In this document: positions 37,186 to 47,899 of the stretch, in pieces | Numbering within the stretch: the stretch's first letter is position 1 | Layout: each line of letters opens with the position of its first letter | Assembly (NCBI RefSeq): GCF_040500525.1 | Contig: NZ_CP159403.1 | Location: forward strand, 449,001-513,000 | Origin: Azospirillum formosense | GTDB lineage: Bacteria; Pseudomonadota; Alphaproteobacteria; Azospirillales; Azospirillaceae | Length of the DNA stretch: 64,000 nt | Reading direction: 5' to 3' | Notes under the pieces: model-generated | The model's input: only the letters and a program-made list of their open reading frames with translations | What the model was told of the DNA's origin: nothing | The model's database searches: none | Translations under genes and position numbers: made by a program

Positions 37186-38037
37186 GTGCCGATGTCCGAA
37201 CGCAGCTTTCTCGGCCTCAGCGCGGCGGGGTTCCACCGCGTCGCCTACACCCAGTGGGGGCGCGAGGATGCGGCCCGCACCGTGGTCTGCGTGCATGGCC
37301 TGACCCGCAACGGGCGCGATTTCGACGCGCTGGCGCTCGATCTGGCCGACCGCCGCCGCGTCGCCTGCCCGGATGTGGTGGGGCGCGGCAAGAGCGGCCG
37401 GCTGGCCAACCCGACGCTCTACGGCTATCCGCAATACTGCGCCGACATGGCCGGGCTGATCGCCCGGCTGGGGGTGGAGTCGGTGGATTGGGTCGGCACT
37501 TCCATGGGCGGGTTGATCGGCATGCTGCTGGCCGCCCAGCCGGACAGCCCGATCCGCCGTCTGGTGGTCAACGACGTCGGCCCCTTCATCCCCAAGGCCG
37601 GCCTGCAGCGCATCGCCGATTACGTCGGCAAGGACCCGGTGTTCGAGGATCTGGCGGCGGTCGAGTCCTACCTGCGCTTCACCCTGATGGGCTTCGGGCG
37701 GCTGCCCGACGAGGCGTGGCGCCACATGGCGGAGCACAGCGCCCGTCTGCGCCCGGACGGCTGCTACGGCCTCGCCTACGACCCGGCCATCGCCGAGGCC
37801 TTCAAGGCGCAGCCGATGGAGGACGTGGACCTGTGGGCCGTCTGGGACCGCATCCGCTGCCCGGTGCTGGTGCTGCGCGGCGCCACCTCGGACATCCTGC
37901 CGGCGGAGACGGCGGAGGAGATGACCCGACGCGGCCCCAAGGCCCGTCTGGTGGAGTTTGCCCACACCGGCCACGCCCCGGCGCTGATGACCGCGGACCA
38001 GATCGCCGCGGTGCGCGACTTCCTGCTGGAGGATTGA
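37186..38037 (+). CDS. Alpha/beta hydrolase
   Basis: The 283-residue alpha/beta hydrolase has an oxyanion loop VCVHGLTRNGRD, the nucleophile elbow GTSMGG (Ser near residue 107), an acid in GATSDILP and the catalytic His in HTGHAPAL. A small helical cap lies between. The GTG at 37186 has GGAGG eight bases upstream and is preferred to the ATG two codons later. Substrates of such enzymes range over esters and lactones and cannot be guessed. There is no signal peptide, so it is cytoplasmic. Confidence 0.85.
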   Translation: MPMSERSFLGLSAAGFHRVAYTQWGREDAARTVVCVHGLTRNGRDFDALALDLADRRRVACPDVVGRGKSGRLANPTLYGYPQYCADMAGLIARLGVESVDWVGTSMGGLIGMLLAAQPDSPIRRLVVNDVGPFIPKAGLQRIADYVGKDPVFEDLAAVESYLRFTLMGFGRLPDEAWRHMAEHSARLRPDGCYGLAYDPAIAEAFKAQPMEDVDLWAVWDRIRCPVLVLRGATSDILPAETAEEMTRRGPKARLVEFAHTGHAPALMTADQIAAVRDFLLED

Positions 38038-38145
38038 CGGAGGTACCCCCGCATACGGCCCGCAAGCGGGCTGGATATGGCGGCGATCCTGCCTTAGCAT
38101 GAATGGTACGGTTGCGCCGCAACGATGGTCCGGAGGCCCGACGCC

Positions 38146-38697
38146 ATGAGGGGTTTCGCCGCGCTCGTCCTGTTGCTGTCTTTCGTCTCAGGACCGGTCC
38201 AGGCCCGCGATGCGCTGGACTGGCTGGCGCGGGAGCCGGTGACTCTGCTCGACTGGGGCATGACCCGGCTGCGCGGCGACCTGCACGACACGGTGGACGG
38301 GCTGTCCCGCGATCTGCGGACGGAGGTGTCGCGCAGCGGCGTCTTCTACCACTTCCAGGACCGGCGGATCGTCGCCTACGCCAACTTCGTCGATCTGCCG
38401 CGCAACCGGACCGAGGACGTGTGCAGGGATGTCTACACCCGGCTGGCCGGCGCGCTGGTCCGCGGCGGGCCGCAGGGGGTCGGCGGGGCGGCCTGGTATC
38501 TGGAGAGCGTGTTCAGCCATGACTCGCAGGGCGGTGACCGGCCCCAGGACCTGGGCGACCAGCTGGCCGACAAGGTGGTGTTGCAGGTGACCATCGGGCC
38601 GAAGCCGTCCCAAGCCTTCGACGACGGGCGCCGCATCACCTGCACCGGCCGTCTCGACGCGGCGCCGGAGAACATCGCGCTCAAAAGCGAAGGGTGA
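38146..38697 (+). CDS. Secreted uncharacterised protein
   Basis: The 183-residue precursor has a signal peptide (residues 1-20, [18 protein letters not shown]). The mature part contains [27 protein letters not shown], a possible disulphide pair (the Cys after EDV and the one in ITCTGRLD) and a mixed alpha/beta pattern. The ATG at 38146 follows GGAGG at nine bases. It lies just ahead of rsmA on the same strand. I do not recognise a named family. Location is periplasmic by inference from the signal. Confidence 0.7.
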   Translation: MRGFAALVLLLSFVSGPVQARDALDWLAREPVTLLDWGMTRLRGDLHDTVDGLSRDLRTEVSRSGVFYHFQDRRIVAYANFVDLPRNRTEDVCRDVYTRLAGALVRGGPQGVGGAAWYLESVFSHDSQGGDRPQDLGDQLADKVVLQVTIGPKPSQAFDDGRRITCTGRLDAAPENIALKSEG

Positions 38698-38749
38698 CGA
38701 TGACGCGCGGCAGATGACGGCGGGCCCGCGCCGTCCTATAAGTGCGGCC

Positions 38750-39628
38750 ATGACCGACGCCACGCCCGATTCCGCCCCCATGTCTGGCCCCATGCCCGCT
38801 GTTTTCGACCCGCAGGCCCTGCCGCCGCTGCGCGAGGTGATCGCCCGCTTCGGGCTGGATGCCCGCAAGGCGCTGGGACAGAACTTCCTGCTCGACCTCA
38901 ACCTGACGGGCCGCATCGCGCGCTCGGCGGGCGACATGACCGGCGTGACGGTTGTCGAGATCGGCCCCGGTCCGGGAGGGCTGACCCGCGCCCTTCTGGC
39001 GACGAAGGCGAAGCAGGTCATCGCCATCGAGCGCGACCACCGCTTCATCGAGGCGTTGCAGGACGTGATCCAGGCGGCGGACGGGCGGCTGTCCATCGTC
39101 GAGGGCGACGCGCTGGAGGTCGATCCCATTCAGATTGCCCCGGCCCCGCGGGCCATCGTGGCAAACCTGCCCTACAACGTGGCGACGCCGCTGCTGATCG
39201 GCTGGCTGGGGCGGATCGAGGAGTTCGTCAGCCTGACGCTGATGTTCCAGAAGGAGGTCGCGGACCGTCTGGTCGCCAAGCCGGGCAGCAAGGCCTACGG
39301 CCGCCTGTCGGTGATCACGCAGTGGCGGTCGGACGCCCGGGTGCTGTTCAACCTGCCGGCCAAGGCCTTCACCCCGCCGCCGAAGGTGGAGTCGACCATC
39401 GTCCACCTGACCCCGCGTGCCAACCCGGAGCCGGCGGAGTGGAAGGCGCTGGAGCAGGTGACCGCCGCCGCCTTCGGCCAGCGGCGCAAGATGCTGCGCC
39501 AGAGCCTGAAGAGCCTGGGGAACGCCGAGGCGCTGCTGGCCGCCGCCGGCATCGAGCCGACCGCGCGGGCGGAGGAGGTCGATGTGGCGGGGTTCGCGGC
39601 GCTGGCGCGGGCGTATCGGGGGAGGTAG
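38750..39628 (+). CDS. rsmA: 16S rRNA dimethyladenosine transferase
   Basis: The 292-residue KsgA/RsmA methylates A1518 and A1519 of 16S rRNA using S-adenosylmethionine. Visible motifs: [12 protein letters not shown] (motif X), [16 protein letters not shown] (motif I), [10 protein letters not shown] (motif II), [14 protein letters not shown] (motif IV, catalytic NLPY) and [12 protein letters not shown]. The ATG at 38750 is the likeliest start; it leaves about 30 extra N-terminal residues compared with E. coli. The IS630 element lies 16 bases after its stop and separates it from whatever originally followed. Confidence 0.97.
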   Translation: MTDATPDSAPMSGPMPAVFDPQALPPLREVIARFGLDARKALGQNFLLDLNLTGRIARSAGDMTGVTVVEIGPGPGGLTRALLATKAKQVIAIERDHRFIEALQDVIQAADGRLSIVEGDALEVDPIQIAPAPRAIVANLPYNVATPLLIGWLGRIEEFVSLTLMFQKEVADRLVAKPGSKAYGRLSVITQWRSDARVLFNLPAKAFTPPPKVESTIVHLTPRANPEPAEWKALEQVTAAAFGQRRKMLRQSLKSLGNAEALLAAAGIEPTARAEEVDVAGFAALARAYRGR

Positions 39629-39660
39629 GTCCTTGCCCCCTCCCTAAAGCGGATTTCGGT

Positions 39661-40314
39661 TCAGTTTAGATTCGGGTAGCCGCATAGCTTAAACCACGCT
39701 TTGGCGTCGGTAGCGGTGATCGCATTGAGGGCTGGGCCGAGTTCCTCGTTGAGGGCCTCGACGGTGCGGGCTTCCTTGGCGCGCAGGATTCCTTTGAGCT
39801 TGGCCCAGCCGGGCTCGATGGGCGAGAGGTCGGGCGAGTAGCGCGGGAGGAAGCGGACACGGATCCCCGCCGTCTCAAAGGCGGCGAGGATATCGGCCCG
39901 CTTGTGAGCGGAAAGGTTGTCCATCACGACCACGGCGCCGGGTTTGTCGCGCCGAAGCACGGGCAAGAGCACCTGCTCGACAAAGGCGAGAAACACGGCC
40001 GAGGAGGTGGACGCCTCGATGCTCATGGCGGCCAGCATGCCTTCGGCGCTCAACGCCCCGAGCACCGTGACGCGGTGCCACGACCCACAGGGCACGGATC
40101 CGAGCGCCCGCTGGCCGCGCGGCGCCCGGGCCTGGGTGGGCGTCATCTGGGTGTTGATGCCGGTTTCATCGAGGAAAACCAAACGCGCCGGTTCATGGAC
40201 CACCGCATCGTCCCGGTAGGCCGCGCGTTCCGCGGCGATATCCGCGCGCTCTTGCTCGCTGGCCCTCAGCGTCTTTTTTTGCGCGCCAACCCCAGCCGCT
40301 TCAAGGTGCGGCAC
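39661..40314 (-). CDS. IS630 transposase, catalytic part (orfB, made by frameshift from orfA)
   Basis: This frame encodes the DDE catalytic half, with Asp in RLVFLDETGIN, Asp in VVVMDNLSAHK and Glu in PDLSPIEPGWAKLK, which together make the acidic triad. It is probably not translated alone. The frame overlaps orfA and enters after a run of seven A on the coding strand (40274-40280 on the plus strand as T7), so -1 frameshifting or polymerase slippage would give one fused protein spanning 40625 to 39661. The upper coordinate here is only the limit of the open frame. Confidence 0.85.
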   Translation of the reverse strand: MPHLEAAGVGAQKKTLRASEQERADIAAERAAYRDDAVVHEPARLVFLDETGINTQMTPTQARAPRGQRALGSVPCGSWHRVTVLGALSAEGMLAAMSIEASTSSAVFLAFVEQVLLPVLRRDKPGAVVVMDNLSAHKRADILAAFETAGIRVRFLPRYSPDLSPIEPGWAKLKGILRAKEARTVEALNEELGPALNAITATDAKAWFKLCGYPNLN

Positions 40315-40625
40315 ACCACCGCCGGGCTCAGCGCGATGCCGGTGCGTGCGGCCAACCGGTCGCGGTACTGTGCCAGTGTCGCGTCATTATCCTCCCGCAC
40401 CAAGGCCCGCAGCACGCTCACGCCCTCCGCGTCCAGTTTGGCTGGTACGCCGCCGGCATGCGGCTTGGCGACCCGCCGCCCCTCAAGGCGTGCGGCCCGC
40501 ACCCAGTTGTACGCGCAGGCTCGGCTGATCTGGAAGCGCCGCGCCAGCAACTCGGGGCCGCCCTCGTGGCGCTCATAAGCCAGCAGAACCCGTTCGCGCA
40601 GATCGGAGGAATATGGCTGGCCCAT
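40266..40625 (-). CDS. IS630 transposase, DNA-binding part (orfA)
   Basis: The 119-residue protein starts at the ATG at 40625 (AAGGA nine bases upstream). It has a paired-type helix-turn-helix: SSDLRERVLLAYERHEGGPELLARRFQISRACAYNWVR, followed by a second helical region (YRDRLAARTGIALSPAVVCRTLKRLGL) ending in ARKKRR. It should bind the terminal inverted repeats. The stop comes two codons after the slippery A7 site, the usual arrangement for IS630 elements needing a frameshift to make full-length transposase. Confidence 0.85.
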   Translation of the reverse strand: MGQPYSSDLRERVLLAYERHEGGPELLARRFQISRACAYNWVRAARLEGRRVAKPHAGGVPAKLDAEGVSVLRALVREDNDATLAQYRDRLAARTGIALSPAVVCRTLKRLGLARKKRR

Positions 40626-40709
40626 GGCGCGCGGTCCTTCAGCTGTGTCTTCCTCCAACCGCTCAGGCCAGCCAAAATTCCGTCTATACTCAGCGACAAT
40701 CCGCTTTAA

Positions 40710-40767
40710 CCCTCCCCCGCTTCGCGGTGGAGGGGATGAGTGCCCTCTCCCGCGAAGCGGGGGAGGG
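40710..40767. repeat. Long intergenic palindrome next to the IS630 element
   Basis: CCCTCCCCCGCTTCGCGG (40710-40727) and its exact complement (40750-40767) form an 18-base stem with a 22-base loop that itself contains GAGGG/CCCTC. The C-rich sequence continues on the far side of the IS (about 39630-39644), so the element lies inside it. It resembles dispersed intergenic repeats of high-GC alphaproteobacteria and shares the CCCTC/GAGGG theme with the palindrome between holC and pepA. Confidence 0.7.
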
Positions 40768-40804
40768 AGGGGACCTACGAAGTGGGGTGAGAGGGGGCTG
40801 AAGC

Positions 40805-41452
40805 CTACAGCGCCGCCTGAACGCTCTCCACAAAGGCCGGCATCCCGACCTGCCGCGTCCGTCGCAGCCGCTCGGCGCGCAGGATGGCCTGGACCGCCTG
40901 CACGCTCTCGTCCACGTCGTTGTTGACGATCACGTAATCGTATTCGCCCCAATGGCTGATCTCGTCCGACGCCTTGGCCATGCGCTGGGCGATCACTTCC
41001 GCCGAATCCTGGCCGCGGGCGTGCAGGCGGCGCTCCAACTCGGTCCCCGAGGGCGGCAGGACGAAGACGCTGACCAGATCGGCGCGGGCGTTGGCCGCCA
41101 GCTGCTGCATGCCCTGCCAATCGATGTCGAACAGCACGTCGCGCCCGGCGCTCAGCGCCGTCTCCACGGCGTGGCGCGGCGTGCCGTAGCAGTTGCCGAA
41201 CACGCGGGCGTGCTCCAGCAGTTCGCCTTGGCCGGCCATGCGGTCGAACTCCGGCATGTCGACGAAGTAGTAATGGACGCCCGGCTGCTCGCCGGGACGC
41301 ATCGGCCGGGTGGTGACGGACACCGACAGGGTGATGCCGGGATCGCGGTCCAGCAGGCGGCGCGAAATGGTGGTCTTGCCCGCCCCGGAGGGGGAGGACA
41401 GCACGAGCATCAGGCCACGCCGGGCGATTTTCGCGTTCATAGTCTTCAGCAT
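40805..41452 (-). CDS. gmk: Guanylate kinase
   Basis: The 215-residue enzyme phosphorylates GMP to GDP with ATP. It has the P-loop SSPSGAGKTTISRRLL (about residues 19-34), the GMP-binding VTTRPMRPGEQPGVHYYFVD and the DIDWQGMQQL segment. The start at 41452 overlaps the yicC stop (TGATG), implying coupling; an internal ATG at 41440 is also possible and would remove four residues. yicC-gmk is a widespread pair. Confidence 0.97.
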   Translation of the reverse strand: MLKTMNAKIARRGLMLVLSSPSGAGKTTISRRLLDRDPGITLSVSVTTRPMRPGEQPGVHYYFVDMPEFDRMAGQGELLEHARVFGNCYGTPRHAVETALSAGRDVLFDIDWQGMQQLAANARADLVSVFVLPPSGTELERRLHARGQDSAEVIAQRMAKASDEISHWGEYDYVIVNNDVDESVQAVQAILRAERLRRTRQVGMPAFVESVQAAL

Positions 41453-42318
41453 CACTCGATGTTCTGGACCTGCTCGCGAAGCTGCTCGATGGAGGCTTTC
41501 AGCGACAGGCCGATGCGGGTCAGCTCCACGTCGGCGGACTTGGAGCACAGGGTGTTGGCTTCGCGGTTGAATTCCTGGCACAGGAAGTCGAAGCGGCGGC
41601 CGATGGCGCCCCCCTCCGCCAGCATGTCGCGGGCGGCCTGGATGTGGGCGCGCAGGCGGTCCATCTCCTCGCGCACATCGGCCTTGGCGATCAGGATGGC
41701 GGCCTCCTGGGCGAGCCGCTCCTCCGGCAGGGCCGGGGCGGCGTCGAGCAGGGCGGCGACCTGGCTGCGCAGACGCTCGCGCAAGGCCTCGGGCTGGGTG
41801 CTGGCGCAGGCGGCGGCGGCGGTGATCAGCCGCTCGATCTCGTCGAGATGGCCGTTCAGGACGGTGACCAGACGCGCCCCTTCCGACAGGCGGGCGGTGA
41901 CGAGTTCGCCGATCAGCCGGCCGAGGTCGGCCTTCAGCGCGGCCTCCACCCGCTCCCGCGCGTCGCCCTCGTCCTCCTCCACCGGCTCGATGATGCCGCG
42001 GACGGACAGCAGCGAATCGAGACGCGGCGGGGCGGCCCCGGCGCCCTCGATCTCGCGCGCCAGCTCCAGCACCTGGGCCAGAAGCTCGCGGTTGATGCGG
42101 AGCTGCGCCACCGACTGGCTGCGGGTGACGGTCAGGTTCAGGTTGACGCTGCCGCGTGCCAGCCGCTTGGGGATCTCGGCGCGGGCGGCGGCCTCCAGCG
42201 TGTCGAAGCCGGCGGGCTGGCGGCAGCGGATGTCGAGGTTGCGCCCGTTGACGCTCTTCACCTCGAAGGTCCAACTGTAGCCGTCGGCATGCCCGTCCAC
42301 GCGTGCGAAACCGGTCAT
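41452..42318 (-). CDS. yicC: YicC-family endoribonuclease
   Basis: The 288-residue protein starts with the family signature MTGFAR and has EVKSVNGRNLDIRCR, then a conserved C-terminus: EEMDRLRAHIQ, IGRRFDFLCQEFNREANTLCSKSAD. YicC proteins are described as RNases acting on small RNAs in E. coli. The ATG at 42318 has only a weak ribosome site, but the signature sits exactly at the start. It is coupled to gmk by a one-base overlap and is divergent from the SDR gene at 42443. Confidence 0.95.
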   Translation of the reverse strand: MTGFARVDGHADGYSWTFEVKSVNGRNLDIRCRQPAGFDTLEAAARAEIPKRLARGSVNLNLTVTRSQSVAQLRINRELLAQVLELAREIEGAGAAPPRLDSLLSVRGIIEPVEEDEGDARERVEAALKADLGRLIGELVTARLSEGARLVTVLNGHLDEIERLITAAAACASTQPEALRERLRSQVAALLDAAPALPEERLAQEAAILIAKADVREEMDRLRAHIQAARDMLAEGGAIGRRFDFLCQEFNREANTLCSKSADVELTRIGLSLKASIEQLREQVQNIE

Positions 42319-42442
42319 GCTGGATACGGCGGAGCGTTGGGCGGGCAAAGCGGCCTCGACGAGTATTTGTGGGATCGGGAGGCTCACGTTATAGCGTCGG
42401 GCGGCCAAGGCAACAAGCGTCAGGGACAAGGGGGAAAGGGGC

Positions 42443-43204
42443 ATGCGCGATCCGCGCTCGATCGTCATCACCGGGGCGTCCAGCGGCATCGGGGAGGAAT
42501 TGGCCCTGGCCTACGCCGCCCCCGGTGTCGCGCTGGCCCTGAGCGGGCGCGACTCCGCAAGGCTGGAGGCGGTGGCGGAGCGCTGCCGCGCCGCCGGGGC
42601 GGCGGTGGAAACGGCGCTGGTCGATGCGGCCGACCGTGCGGCGATGGCGGGTTGGCTGGGCGCGCTGGACGCCCGCGCGCCGGTCGATCTGGTCATCGCC
42701 AACGCCGGAATATCCGCCGGCACGGGGGGCGGCGTGGAGAGCGCCGAGCAGGCGCGGCGCATCTTCCAGGTCAATGTGGACGGCGTGCTGAACAGCGTCC
42801 ACCCGCTGCTTCCCGGCATGCAGGCGCGGCGGCGCGGGCAGATCGCCCTGATGGCCTCGCTGGCCGGCTTCCGCGGCATGCCCGGCGCGCCCGCCTACTG
42901 CGCCAGCAAGGCGGCGGTGCGGGTCTACGGCGAGTCGCTGCGCGGCGATCTGGCGGGGCAGGGGATCGGCGTGACGGTGATCTGTCCGGGCTTCGTGAAA
43001 AGCCGGATGACCGCGGTGAACCGCTTTCCCATGCCCTTCCTGATGGAGACGGACCGCGCCGCCCAGGTCATCAAGAGCGGGCTGGCCCGCAACAAGGCGC
43101 GCATCGCCTTTCCCTGGCCGATGGCCGCCGCCGTGTGGCTGCTGGCGGCTCTGCCGGTGGGATTGACGGACGTCCTGCTGCGGCAGGCGCCCCGTAAAGG
43201 GTGA
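42443..43204 (+). CDS. Short-chain dehydrogenase/reductase
   Basis: The 253-residue classical SDR has the NAD(P) motif ITGASSGIGEE (residues 9-19), NAG at NAGISAG, the catalytic Ser in LMASLAG and Tyr/Lys in YCASK. A Pro-rich hydrophobic C-terminus (WPMAAAVWLLAALPVGLTDVLL) may contact the membrane, as in SDRs related to lipid or ketone reduction. The ATG at 42443 follows GGGGAAAGGGG. It is divergent from yicC. The substrate is unknown. Confidence 0.9.
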   Translation: MRDPRSIVITGASSGIGEELALAYAAPGVALALSGRDSARLEAVAERCRAAGAAVETALVDAADRAAMAGWLGALDARAPVDLVIANAGISAGTGGGVESAEQARRIFQVNVDGVLNSVHPLLPGMQARRRGQIALMASLAGFRGMPGAPAYCASKAAVRVYGESLRGDLAGQGIGVTVICPGFVKSRMTAVNRFPMPFLMETDRAAQVIKSGLARNKARIAFPWPMAAAVWLLAALPVGLTDVLLRQAPRKG

Positions 43205-43228
43205 TGGGCAAGGAATGAAGAAAGGGGA

Positions 43229-43843
43229 TTAGGGCTTGGCTTTCCAATAGCCCCAGACGGAGGCGGGCGGGACGTTCAGCGGGGTGAAGCCCAGCCGCTT
43301 GCCCTTGACGCCCAGCGCGCGCTGGTTCAGCGGCGACACGAGGCCGTAGGTGTAGAGAACGAAGCGCCCGCCCTCGGGAAGGATGCGGAAGCAGGCCTCG
43401 ACGACCTCCTTCTGGGCGCGCATCGGCAGGTTCAGCATGGGGATGCCGATGACCACCGTGCCGACCTTGCCGACCAGCTCCGGACCGAGGATGTCGGCGG
43501 CCTTGCGGCAGTCGTCATGGACGACGTTGACGTCCGGGTAATGGCCGCGCAGGAAGCGCGACAGATGGTCGTCGATCTCGAAGGTGAAGATGCGGTTGCC
43601 CGGGATGCCGCGCTGGAGCAGGGCCTTGGTGATGGCGCCGGTGCCGCCGCCGAACTCCACGACGACCTGATCCGGCCCGCACAGCACCTGCTCGCCGATC
43701 AGCCGGCAGAGCGCGCCCGAGGATGGTGTAACGGAACCCATGGAAAGGGGATTTGCCAACCAACGCTGGAAGAAAAGCCACGCGGCCGGCGGCGTCTTGC
43801 CGCTTTTCTGCTTCTCCGCGACGGTGATTTCCGTTGGTGTCAT
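43229..43843 (-). CDS. PmtA-like phospholipid N-methyltransferase
   Basis: The 204-residue SAM-dependent methyltransferase has motif I as VVEFGGGTGAITKALL (about residues 60-75), an acidic motif II (IFTFEIDDHL) and GIPMLNLPM in motif IV. The start FFQRWLANPLSMGSVTPSSGALCRLI resembles PmtA of rhizobia and Rhodobacter, which converts phosphatidylethanolamine to phosphatidylcholine. Some related proteins have other substrates. The ATG at 43843 follows AAAGG. It is convergent with the SDR and stands alone. Phosphatidylcholine synthesis would fit a plant-associated alphaproteobacterium. Confidence 0.8.
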   Translation of the reverse strand: MTPTEITVAEKQKSGKTPPAAWLFFQRWLANPLSMGSVTPSSGALCRLIGEQVLCGPDQVVVEFGGGTGAITKALLQRGIPGNRIFTFEIDDHLSRFLRGHYPDVNVVHDDCRKAADILGPELVGKVGTVVIGIPMLNLPMRAQKEVVEACFRILPEGGRFVLYTYGLVSPLNQRALGVKGKRLGFTPLNVPPASVWGYWKAKP

Positions 43844-43986
43844 GATCGGCCTTTCGCCGTTGGCTGTTGAGCGTTTTACCCCGGGGCTAAACAAGCTGGA
43901 GCCGCGGGGGGTCCCGAACCTAACAATCCCAGAGCGCACTTATGTCGCATCCGGGGTTCCCCCGCAACCGGCCGGAGCGGCGGGAG

Positions 43987-44684
43987 CTATGCCATAAACG
44001 CGGGATATGACGTGGCGGCCAGCAGGGTCTGGCCGGCGTAGGACAGGCTGCTGGCGACCAGAGCGAAGAAGACCAGCCCGGCCACGGTGAGGGCGAGGCT
44101 GACCGCGACGGCGGCCCCGTCGCGCTCGATCAGCCCCAGGGACAGCAGGACCAGGGCGAAGCCGGGCAGCCAGCCGGTCAGCGGCAGCGGGACCACGCAG
44201 GTCAGCGACAGCAGCAGCAGCAGCACGCCGAACCAGCGTTCCCCGTCGATGCTGGCGAAGCGGCTGTGGCGCGGCTTCAGCATCCGTTCGATGGCGGTCA
44301 GCCGCGGCATCGCCTTGTCGATCATGCGGGCGGCGAGGGAGCGGCTGACCGAGCGGCGCAGAATCCAGCCGGGCAGGGCGGCGCCGCGCTTGCCGAAGGC
44401 CATCTGGGCGGAGAAGAGAAGGATCGGCAGGTCGAACAGGCAGGACACGCCCAGCGGCACCGGCGCGATGGTGGGCAGCGACAGGGCCAGCAGGATGGTG
44501 CCCAGCGAGCGGTCGCCCAGCGCCTGGATCAGGTCGCCCAGCGACACCCGCCCCTCCGGCAGGTTGGCGCGGAAGGCCGCCAGCACGTCGGAGGTCCGCT
44601 CCTCACCATGCTCATGCCGCCCGCGGCGGGCGACGGTCGCCGGAAGCGAGGCGCCTCCGGTGAAGGCCACGTTGCGCGGCACGT

Positions 44685-44688
<4 letters not shown>
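43987..44688 (-). CDS. exoD: ExoD-family membrane protein
   Basis: The 233-residue protein has the ExoD signature: SLGDLIQALGDRSLGTILLALSLPTIAPVPLG, then several helices (LLLLLSLTCVVPLPLTGWLPGFALVLLSLGLIERDG is typical). ExoD is linked to exopolysaccharide production and alkaline tolerance in Sinorhizobium; its biochemistry is unclear. The start overlaps the ABC-F stop (ATGA), suggesting cotranscription. Confidence 0.88.
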
Positions 44689-46580
<1,892 letters not shown>

Positions 46581-46685
46581 ATCGGCGCCGGTTTACCACG
46601 GGGAAACCGCGATTTGAAGCGGGACCCGCGGGGCAACCCTTCATGGCAGCCGCGCGAAGCAACGCGAAACGCCCTCACGAACCGG

Positions 46686-46714
46686 TTGCCGTGGCCGAAA
46701 AGCGGCTATATAAC
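46686..46714 (+). promoter_or_regulatory. ndk: Candidate sigma70-type promoter of ndk
   Basis: TTGCCG (46686-46691) and TATAAC (46709-46714) are spaced 17 bases apart, with transcription expected near 46721, about 60 bases before the ndk ATG. The A/T-rich -10 stands out in a G/C-rich context. Confidence 0.5.
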
Positions 46715-46782
46715 CCCGCGCAATCGGCGCCCCGGCCAAACCAGCGGCGCCCATAACGCATTTCCAGCAGGAGCCCACCGCC

Positions 46783-47205
46783 ATGGCCGTCGAACGCACC
46801 CTCTCGATCATCAAGCCCGATGCCACCCGCCGCAACCTGACCGGCAAGATCAACGCCAAGTTCGAGGACGGCGGCCTGCGCATCGTCGCGCAGAAGCGCG
46901 TCCAGCTGTCCAAGGCCCAGGCCGAGCAGTTCTACGGCGTGCATCGCGAGCGTCCGTTCTTCAACGACCTCGTCTCCTTCATGATCTCCGGCCCGGTCGT
47001 GCTCCAGGTCCTGGAAGGCGAGAACGCCATCGCCCGCAACCGCGAGATCATGGGCGCCACCAACCCGGCCAACGCCGCCGAGGGCACCATCCGCAAGGAG
47101 TTCGCCGAGTCGATCGAGGCCAACTCGGTGCACGGCTCCGACGCTCCGGAGACCGCCGCCCAGGAGATCGCCTTCTTCTTCGCCGGCATCGAGCTGGTGG
47201 GCTGA
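46783..47205 (+). CDS. ndk: Nucleoside diphosphate kinase
   Basis: The 140-residue enzyme moves gamma-phosphate between nucleoside di- and triphosphates by way of a phosphohistidine. The phospho-accepting His is in [11 protein letters not shown] (near residue 117); other signatures are [21 protein letters not shown] and [18 protein letters not shown]. The ATG at 46783 is preceded by AGGAG. A promoter and a terminator bracket it as a single-gene unit. Confidence 0.98.
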   Translation: MAVERTLSIIKPDATRRNLTGKINAKFEDGGLRIVAQKRVQLSKAQAEQFYGVHRERPFFNDLVSFMISGPVVLQVLEGENAIARNREIMGATNPANAAEGTIRKEFAESIEANSVHGSDAPETAAQEIAFFFAGIELVG

Positions 47206-47236
47206 TCGCGGCCCGTCCGCTCCGCAGCCTTGCGCG

Positions 47237-47266
47237 AAGGGCCGTCCCGACCGGGGCGGCCCTTTT
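47237..47266 (+). terminator. Intrinsic terminator after ndk
   Basis: GGGCCGTCCC and GGGGCGGCCC (one G-T pair) form a ten-base stem with a GACC loop (47239-47262), followed by TTTT. It lies 31 bases after the ndk stop codon and is the clearest intrinsic terminator in the window. Confidence 0.85.
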
Positions 47267-47377
47267 CGATTCAGGGGCTTCCGCCCGCAACTTGTCGCCC
47301 GCGCCGGGTCACGGCATCGTGGACAGGCGTGGCGAAGTCGAGTATTCGGGGATTCTACCGCTAGGAGTACCCCCGCC

Positions 47378-47857
47378 ATGGAAAATCCCGACGTCAAGCC
47401 GATCGTCGCGGCCCTTCTGGAACCGCTGCCGCCCCTCGTGAAAGGCAGGAACGACCTGAGCGATCCGGGCGTGGTGGAACTGCTGGTGCGCGGCTACGTC
47501 GACCAATGCCTGGCGGCGTTCCAGGAGGTGCTGCGCGGCAACGTCGAGCAGGACGCGGCCATCGACGCCATCAACGCGCAGGCGACGGCCCTGAACGCGG
47601 TGTTCCTGGGGACCAGCGGCTTCGACACGGTGATCGTCCATCCCTGGAACTCCGCCGACCAGCTCGGCCAGTTCCTTCAGGACACGGTGGGGCTGGATTT
47701 CCCGGCGGAGGATTGCGTGCGCGCCTCGCTGATCCACCTCGCGACCCACGTCATGCACGCCATCCAGGGCGGCACCGAGGCGTGGGAGCAGCAGGTGGAC
47801 GCGTTGGTCGGCGAAATGCGCGACCTGCTGCTGGGCCGTCTGCCGGACGGGGCGTAA
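47378..47857 (+). CDS. Uncharacterised soluble helical protein
   Basis: The 159-residue acidic protein begins at an ATG with AGGAG upstream (TAGGAGTACCC). It is almost entirely helical by pattern, with no signal or membrane segment. Its sequence includes LLEPLPPLVKGRNDLSDPGVVELLVRGYVDQCLAAFQEVL and LIHLATHVMHAIQGGTEAWEQQVDALVGEM. I do not recognise a family. The His-containing LATHVMHAI helix could bind a metal, but this is speculation. It lies after the ndk terminator and is convergent with the cox subunit gene. Confidence 0.7.
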   Translation: MENPDVKPIVAALLEPLPPLVKGRNDLSDPGVVELLVRGYVDQCLAAFQEVLRGNVEQDAAIDAINAQATALNAVFLGTSGFDTVIVHPWNSADQLGQFLQDTVGLDFPAEDCVRASLIHLATHVMHAIQGGTEAWEQQVDALVGEMRDLLLGRLPDGA

Positions 47858-47899
47858 GCGCCCCGTCACAGCGAACTGGCCGAAGGATGGGACTAGCCG

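Larger units (their letters stand above)
39645..40708 (-). mobile_element. IS630-family insertion sequence (TA target)
   Basis: The element of about 1.06 kb lies between rsmA and gmk. Both ends begin with TAAAGCGGATT read inwards (39645 rightwards; 40708 leftwards), and matches continue imperfectly for about 26 bases. A TA dinucleotide stands at each edge, as expected for the TA duplication of IS630/Tc1-mariner elements. Inside are two overlapping minus-strand frames joined by a frameshift. Removing the element (keeping one TA) restores a continuous C-rich stretch, so it has inserted into the palindromic repeat whose main part is at 40710-40767. It appears intact. Confidence 0.88.
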
